This document shows, piece after piece, positions 5,516-7,528 of a stretch of 7,528 nt of DNA. Under the pieces are notes generated by a model. The model ran no database searches and was not told where the DNA came from. It saw nothing but the letters and a program-made list of their open reading frames with translations. The position numbers and the translations under genes are program-made. The DNA comes from an uncultured Tissierellia bacterium (lineage in GTDB: Bacteria > Bacillota > Clostridia > Tissierellales > Peptoniphilaceae). The stretch is from NCBI GenBank assembly GCA_902489145.1, contig CABTYV010000053.1:1-7528 (forward strand). Reading direction: 5' to 3'. Each line of letters opens with the position of its first letter. Within the stretch, counting starts at the first letter, position 1.

Positions 5516-7050
5516 AAAAAATTGTAATCAATGGTGCAGACCTCACCCTCGAAGAGGTAGTTGCAGTCGCACGCGAAAAAGCAGAGGTGGTCATTAATCC
5601 CGATAATATTGAAAAGGTGAAGGCGTCCAGAGCGATCGTTGACCGGATCGTGGCGGAGGAACGGGTTGTCTACGGCGTTACTACGGGCTTTGGATCCCTG
5701 GCCAATGTTTCCATCCCCAAGGATGACTGCTCCCAGCTGCAGGAAAACCTCATTCGGACCCATTCGGCTGGCTTCGGCAAGCCCCTGTCCGAGGAGGAGG
5801 TGCGGGCCCTCATGCTGATCCGGATCAATTCCCTGATCAAGGGCGTTTCCGGCATTCGGATGGAAACCGTCCAAACCCTCTTAGATATGCTCAACAAGGG
5901 GGTCGTCCCCCATATCCCCGAAAAGGGCTCCGTGGGTGCCTCCGGTGACCTGGCGCCCCTTGCCCATATGGTATTGCCCATGCTGGGCCTGGGCCGCGCC
6001 TTCTATCATGGAAAGCTGATGAGCGGCCAGGAAGCGATGGACCAGGCAGGCGTGGCCGTCATCCACCTGGAAGCCAAGGAGGGCCTGGCCCTGATCAATG
6101 GTACCACCGTGCTGACCGCCATCGGTGCGCTCGCCACCTATGATGCCATCCAACTGGCCAAGCTCGCCGACATTGCCGGCGCCCTGTCCCTGGAAGCCCA
6201 CCGCGGCATCATCGACGCCTTCTACGAGAAGCTCCACACCATTCGTCCCCATGCCGGCAACCTCTCCACCGCCAAAAACATCCGGGCGCTGACGGAAGGC
6301 TCCACCTACATGACCCACACTGCGGACATCCGCGTCCAGGACGCCTACAGCCTCCGCTGCATTCCCCAAATCCACGGCGCCTGCAAGGATACCATCCAAT
6401 ATGTCAAAGAAAAGGTGGATATTGAGATCAATGCAGCCACCGACAACCCCATTGTCATCTCCGATCAGGAGGTCATCTCCGGGGGCAATTTCCATGGCGA
6501 GCCCATGGCTCAGCCCTTTGATTTTCTTGGCATCGGTGCCGCCGAAATCGGCAATGTCTCCGAGCGCCGCGTCGAGCGCCTGGTCAATCACCAGCTTTCC
6601 GACTTCCCCTCCTTCCTGGTCAAGCATCCCGGCCTGAACTCCGGCTTCATGATCACCCAATACGCCTGCGCCGCCTTGGCATCTGAAAACAAAGTCCTGG
6701 CCCATCCGGCTTCCGTCGACTCCATTACCTCCTGCGAGAACCAGGAAGACTTCGTCTCCATGGGCACCATCGCCGCCCGCAAGGCCCGCGAAATCGTCAA
6801 CAATGCCCGCCGGATCGTCGCCACCGAAATCCTCGCCGCCGTCCAAGCCATTGACTTCCGCAAGGAAATGACCGAAGGCAAGCTCGGCGTTGGCACCCAG
6901 GCTGCCTACGACGCTGTCCGTGCCAAGCTCGACTTCATCGCTCACGACCAAGACATCGAAATCTACGATGAACTCGAAAAAATGACTGACCTCCTCGTCG
7001 ATGACAGCCTCCTGGAAGCCGTCGAATCCAAAGTCTCCCTCGACTTCTAA
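5512..7050 (+). CDS. hutH: Histidine ammonia-lyase (histidase)
   Basis: The enzyme removes ammonia from L-histidine without oxidation to give trans-urocanate, the first step of histidine breakdown in the cytosol. The 512-residue protein is full length (family about 500-515) and works as a homotetramer in known members. GSVGASGDLAPLAH (139-152) contains Ala143-Ser144-Gly145, which cyclises to the MIO electrophile. Other family motifs are YGVTTGFG (54-61) with the catalytic-loop Tyr54, THSAGFGKP (83-91) with the substrate-pocket His84, QDAYSLRC (276-283) with Tyr279 and Arg282, TDNP (310-313), and NQEDFVSMG (410-418). The Glu412 of QED favours histidase over phenylalanine or tyrosine ammonia-lyases, which have NQD there. 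Most well-known histidases read QEDH; here the fourth residue is Phe. The first codons are richer in A and T than the rest, usual near a start. No hutU, hutI or ftcD lies beside it, and a strong terminator follows 17 bases after the stop. The divergent upstream gene is a candidate regulator. Confidence 0.96.
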   Translation: MKKIVINGADLTLEEVVAVAREKAEVVINPDNIEKVKASRAIVDRIVAEERVVYGVTTGFGSLANVSIPKDDCSQLQENLIRTHSAGFGKPLSEEEVRALMLIRINSLIKGVSGIRMETVQTLLDMLNKGVVPHIPEKGSVGASGDLAPLAHMVLPMLGLGRAFYHGKLMSGQEAMDQAGVAVIHLEAKEGLALINGTTVLTAIGALATYDAIQLAKLADIAGALSLEAHRGIIDAFYEKLHTIRPHAGNLSTAKNIRALTEGSTYMTHTADIRVQDAYSLRCIPQIHGACKDTIQYVKEKVDIEINAATDNPIVISDQEVISGGNFHGEPMAQPFDFLGIGAAEIGNVSERRVERLVNHQLSDFPSFLVKHPGLNSGFMITQYACAALASENKVLAHPASVDSITSCENQEDFVSMGTIAARKAREIVNNARRIVATEILAAVQAIDFRKEMTEGKLGVGTQAAYDAVRAKLDFIAHDQDIEIYDELEKMTDLLVDDSLLEAVESKVSLDF

Positions 7051-7067
7051 TATTCACCCTGACTCCC

Positions 7068-7108
7068 GTCCCCCGGATGGCCCATTGGCCCTCCGGGGGA
7101 CTTTTTTT
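7068..7108 (+). terminator. Strong intrinsic terminator of hutH
   Basis: GTCCCCCGGA (7068-7077) pairs perfectly with TCCGGGGGAC (7092-7101). An inner GGCC/GGCC stem (7079-7082 with 7087-7090) closes a CATT loop, with one mismatch between the two stems. Seven T residues follow directly (7102-7108). It begins 17 bases after the hutH stop and implies that hutH ends its transcript. Confidence 0.95.
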
Positions 7109-7150
7109 GCCCCGATTCCGCAGCCAAAAAGGCGCTCCAGGCAGGCAGCA

Positions 7151-7240
7151 GGCGGGCTCCGCTTGAAGTACCAAAAAAAAGGCGGGCTTCGCTTGAAGTA
7201 CCAAAAAAAAGGCGGGCTTCGCTTGAAGTACCAAAAAAAA
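7151..7240. repeat. Three 30-bp direct repeats ending in A8 tracts
   Basis: Units occupy 7151-7180, 7181-7210 and 7211-7240. They are identical except for one C/T difference in the first (GGCGGGCTCC against GGCGGGCTTC). Each continues GCTTGAAGTACC and ends with eight A residues. Units 2 and 3 can form a small CTTC-GCTT-GAAG hairpin. The period is a multiple of three, so frames stay open on both strands, but nothing else suggests coding. Confidence 0.9.
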
Positions 7241-7241
7241 G

Positions 7242-7267
7242 AGGAAGTCGGCCCGACCCGACTTCCT
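7242..7267. repeat. Stem-loop, 10-bp perfect stem
   Basis: AGGAAGTCGG (7242-7251) pairs with CCGACTTCCT (7258-7267) across a six-base loop. It follows the third 30-bp repeat directly and is itself followed by TCCGCTGATTG, which resembles the flank of the 35-bp repeats at the left end. No T-run follows on the plus strand. On the minus strand CTC and an eight-T tract follow the stem, so it could terminate leftward transcription coming from beyond the right edge. Confidence 0.65.
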
Positions 7268-7289
7268 TCCGCTGATTGCTCCAAGGGAA

Positions 7290-7308
7290 GCGCCCCTGGA
7301 GGGGGCGC
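7290..7308. repeat. Stem-loop, 7-bp GC-only stem
   Basis: GCGCCCC (7290-7296) pairs with GGGGCGC (7302-7308) across TGGAG. It is followed by CACCGCTTGGGT, and CCGCTTGGGT occurs again after the next stem-loop (7345-7354). The flank is like the ACCGCTTTG after unit 4 of the left array, though the stem sequence differs. Confidence 0.65.
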
Positions 7309-7326
7309 CACCGCTTGGGTCTAATC

Positions 7327-7343
7327 GTCGGCCGCAGGCCGAC
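7327..7343. repeat. Dispersed copy of the 35-bp array palindrome
   Basis: GTCGGCC-GCA-GGCCGAC here is identical to the stem-loop of units 1-3 at the left end, and the following TCCGC is also shared. It lies about 7.2 kb away in the same orientation on the plus strand. The surrounding spacing to the preceding CCGCTTGGGT (34 bp) is close to the 35-bp array period. Confidence 0.85.
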
Positions 7344-7383
7344 TCCGCTTGGGTTTGCTCGGCGGTCGGGGGTATGCGGACGC

Positions 7384-7528
7384 TGTAGAGGAAAACGGGC
7401 ACCCCCTCATTTTCCTCTACACTAAAAATGATATTTTCGTCATAAAAGGGGAGGAAAATGGCGACCCCCTCGTTTTCCTCTACAGGAAATCTTCGTTTTT
7501 CGCCAAAAATGTAGAGGAAAATGGCCAC
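7384..7528. repeat. 63-bp palindromic tandem repeat, cut by the right edge
   Basis: Units start at 7384, 7447 and 7510 with an exact 63-bp period; the third is cut by the window end. Unit 1 holds TGTAGAGGAAAA (7384-7395) paired with TTTTCCTCTACA (7410-7421) across a 14-base loop. Unit 2 keeps an 8-bp core stem (7451-7458 with 7473-7480) and the same loop length; its outer left arm has changed while its right arm is intact. Both loops share GG..ACCCCCTC, with the CCCCC within 7402-7406 and 7465-7469. The intervening 26 bases are less conserved (15 of 26 match by eye). On the minus strand the period is 21 codons and reads as repeats of VEENEGVAIFL, open to the right edge. Whether this is coding cannot be settled here. 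Confidence 0.8.

Noticed and set aside
5881..6951. 356-codon open frame on the minus strand opposite hutH
   Set aside because: It lies wholly inside hutH, whose motifs are unmistakable. Its Gly-, Asp- and Val-rich composition is what the reverse complement of C-ending codons gives.
6935..7528. 197-codon minus-strand frame across the right-end repeats
   Set aside because: It starts at a GTG at the window edge, crosses the hutH terminator and three different repeat families, and enters the end of hutH. Only the 63-bp repeat part deserves a second look as possible coding DNA.
7384..7528. CRISPR array (repeat about 38, spacer about 25)
   Set aside because: Only two full units are present, the repeats differ in arm and loop, and the spacers resemble one another (15 of 26 bases). 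No cas gene is in the window.

Overview
The window reads as chromosomal DNA of a fairly GC-rich Gram-positive anaerobe, most likely a member of the Clostridia or a relative within the Bacillota. This is inferred from purine-rich Shine-Dalgarno sites in front of the large genes, a Firmicutes-like histidine ammonia-lyase, and a long intrinsic terminator. No marker gene fixes the genus.

Layout. Positions 1-175 hold a tandem array of a 35-bp palindromic repeat, cut by the left edge. Positions 184-2058 (minus) encode glucosamine-6-phosphate synthase, glmS. A 168-bp gap separates it from a 1004-residue regulator (2227-5241, minus) with an N-terminal winged-helix/BTAD region, a STAND-type ATPase core and C-terminal TPR-like repeats. 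A 270-bp divergent intergenic region (5242-5511) carries a 9-bp inverted repeat that overlaps a good promoter for the regulator. It also carries a leader in front of hutH with a hairpin and two micro-ORFs chained by ATGA overlaps. Histidine ammonia-lyase, hutH, lies at 5512-7050 (plus) and ends in a strong intrinsic terminator. The last 478 bases contain no convincing gene but are packed with repeats: three 30-bp direct repeats, three stem-loops, and a 63-bp palindromic tandem repeat that runs off the right edge.

How the parts may work together. The regulator and hutH diverge from one control region, so the regulator is the obvious candidate to control histidine breakdown to urocanate and ammonia, and perhaps its own expression. 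This is inference from position. hutH is followed at once by a terminator and no other hut gene is visible here. glmS, which makes glucosamine 6-phosphate for cell-wall synthesis, appears to be a separate housekeeping unit with its own possible extended -10 promoter and no recognisable glmS ribozyme.

The least explained part is the repeat DNA flanking the block. Stem-loops at both ends share a CCGC-based 3' flank, yet their stems have different sequences that remain self-complementary. This pattern suggests a hairpin-forming element under structural constraint.
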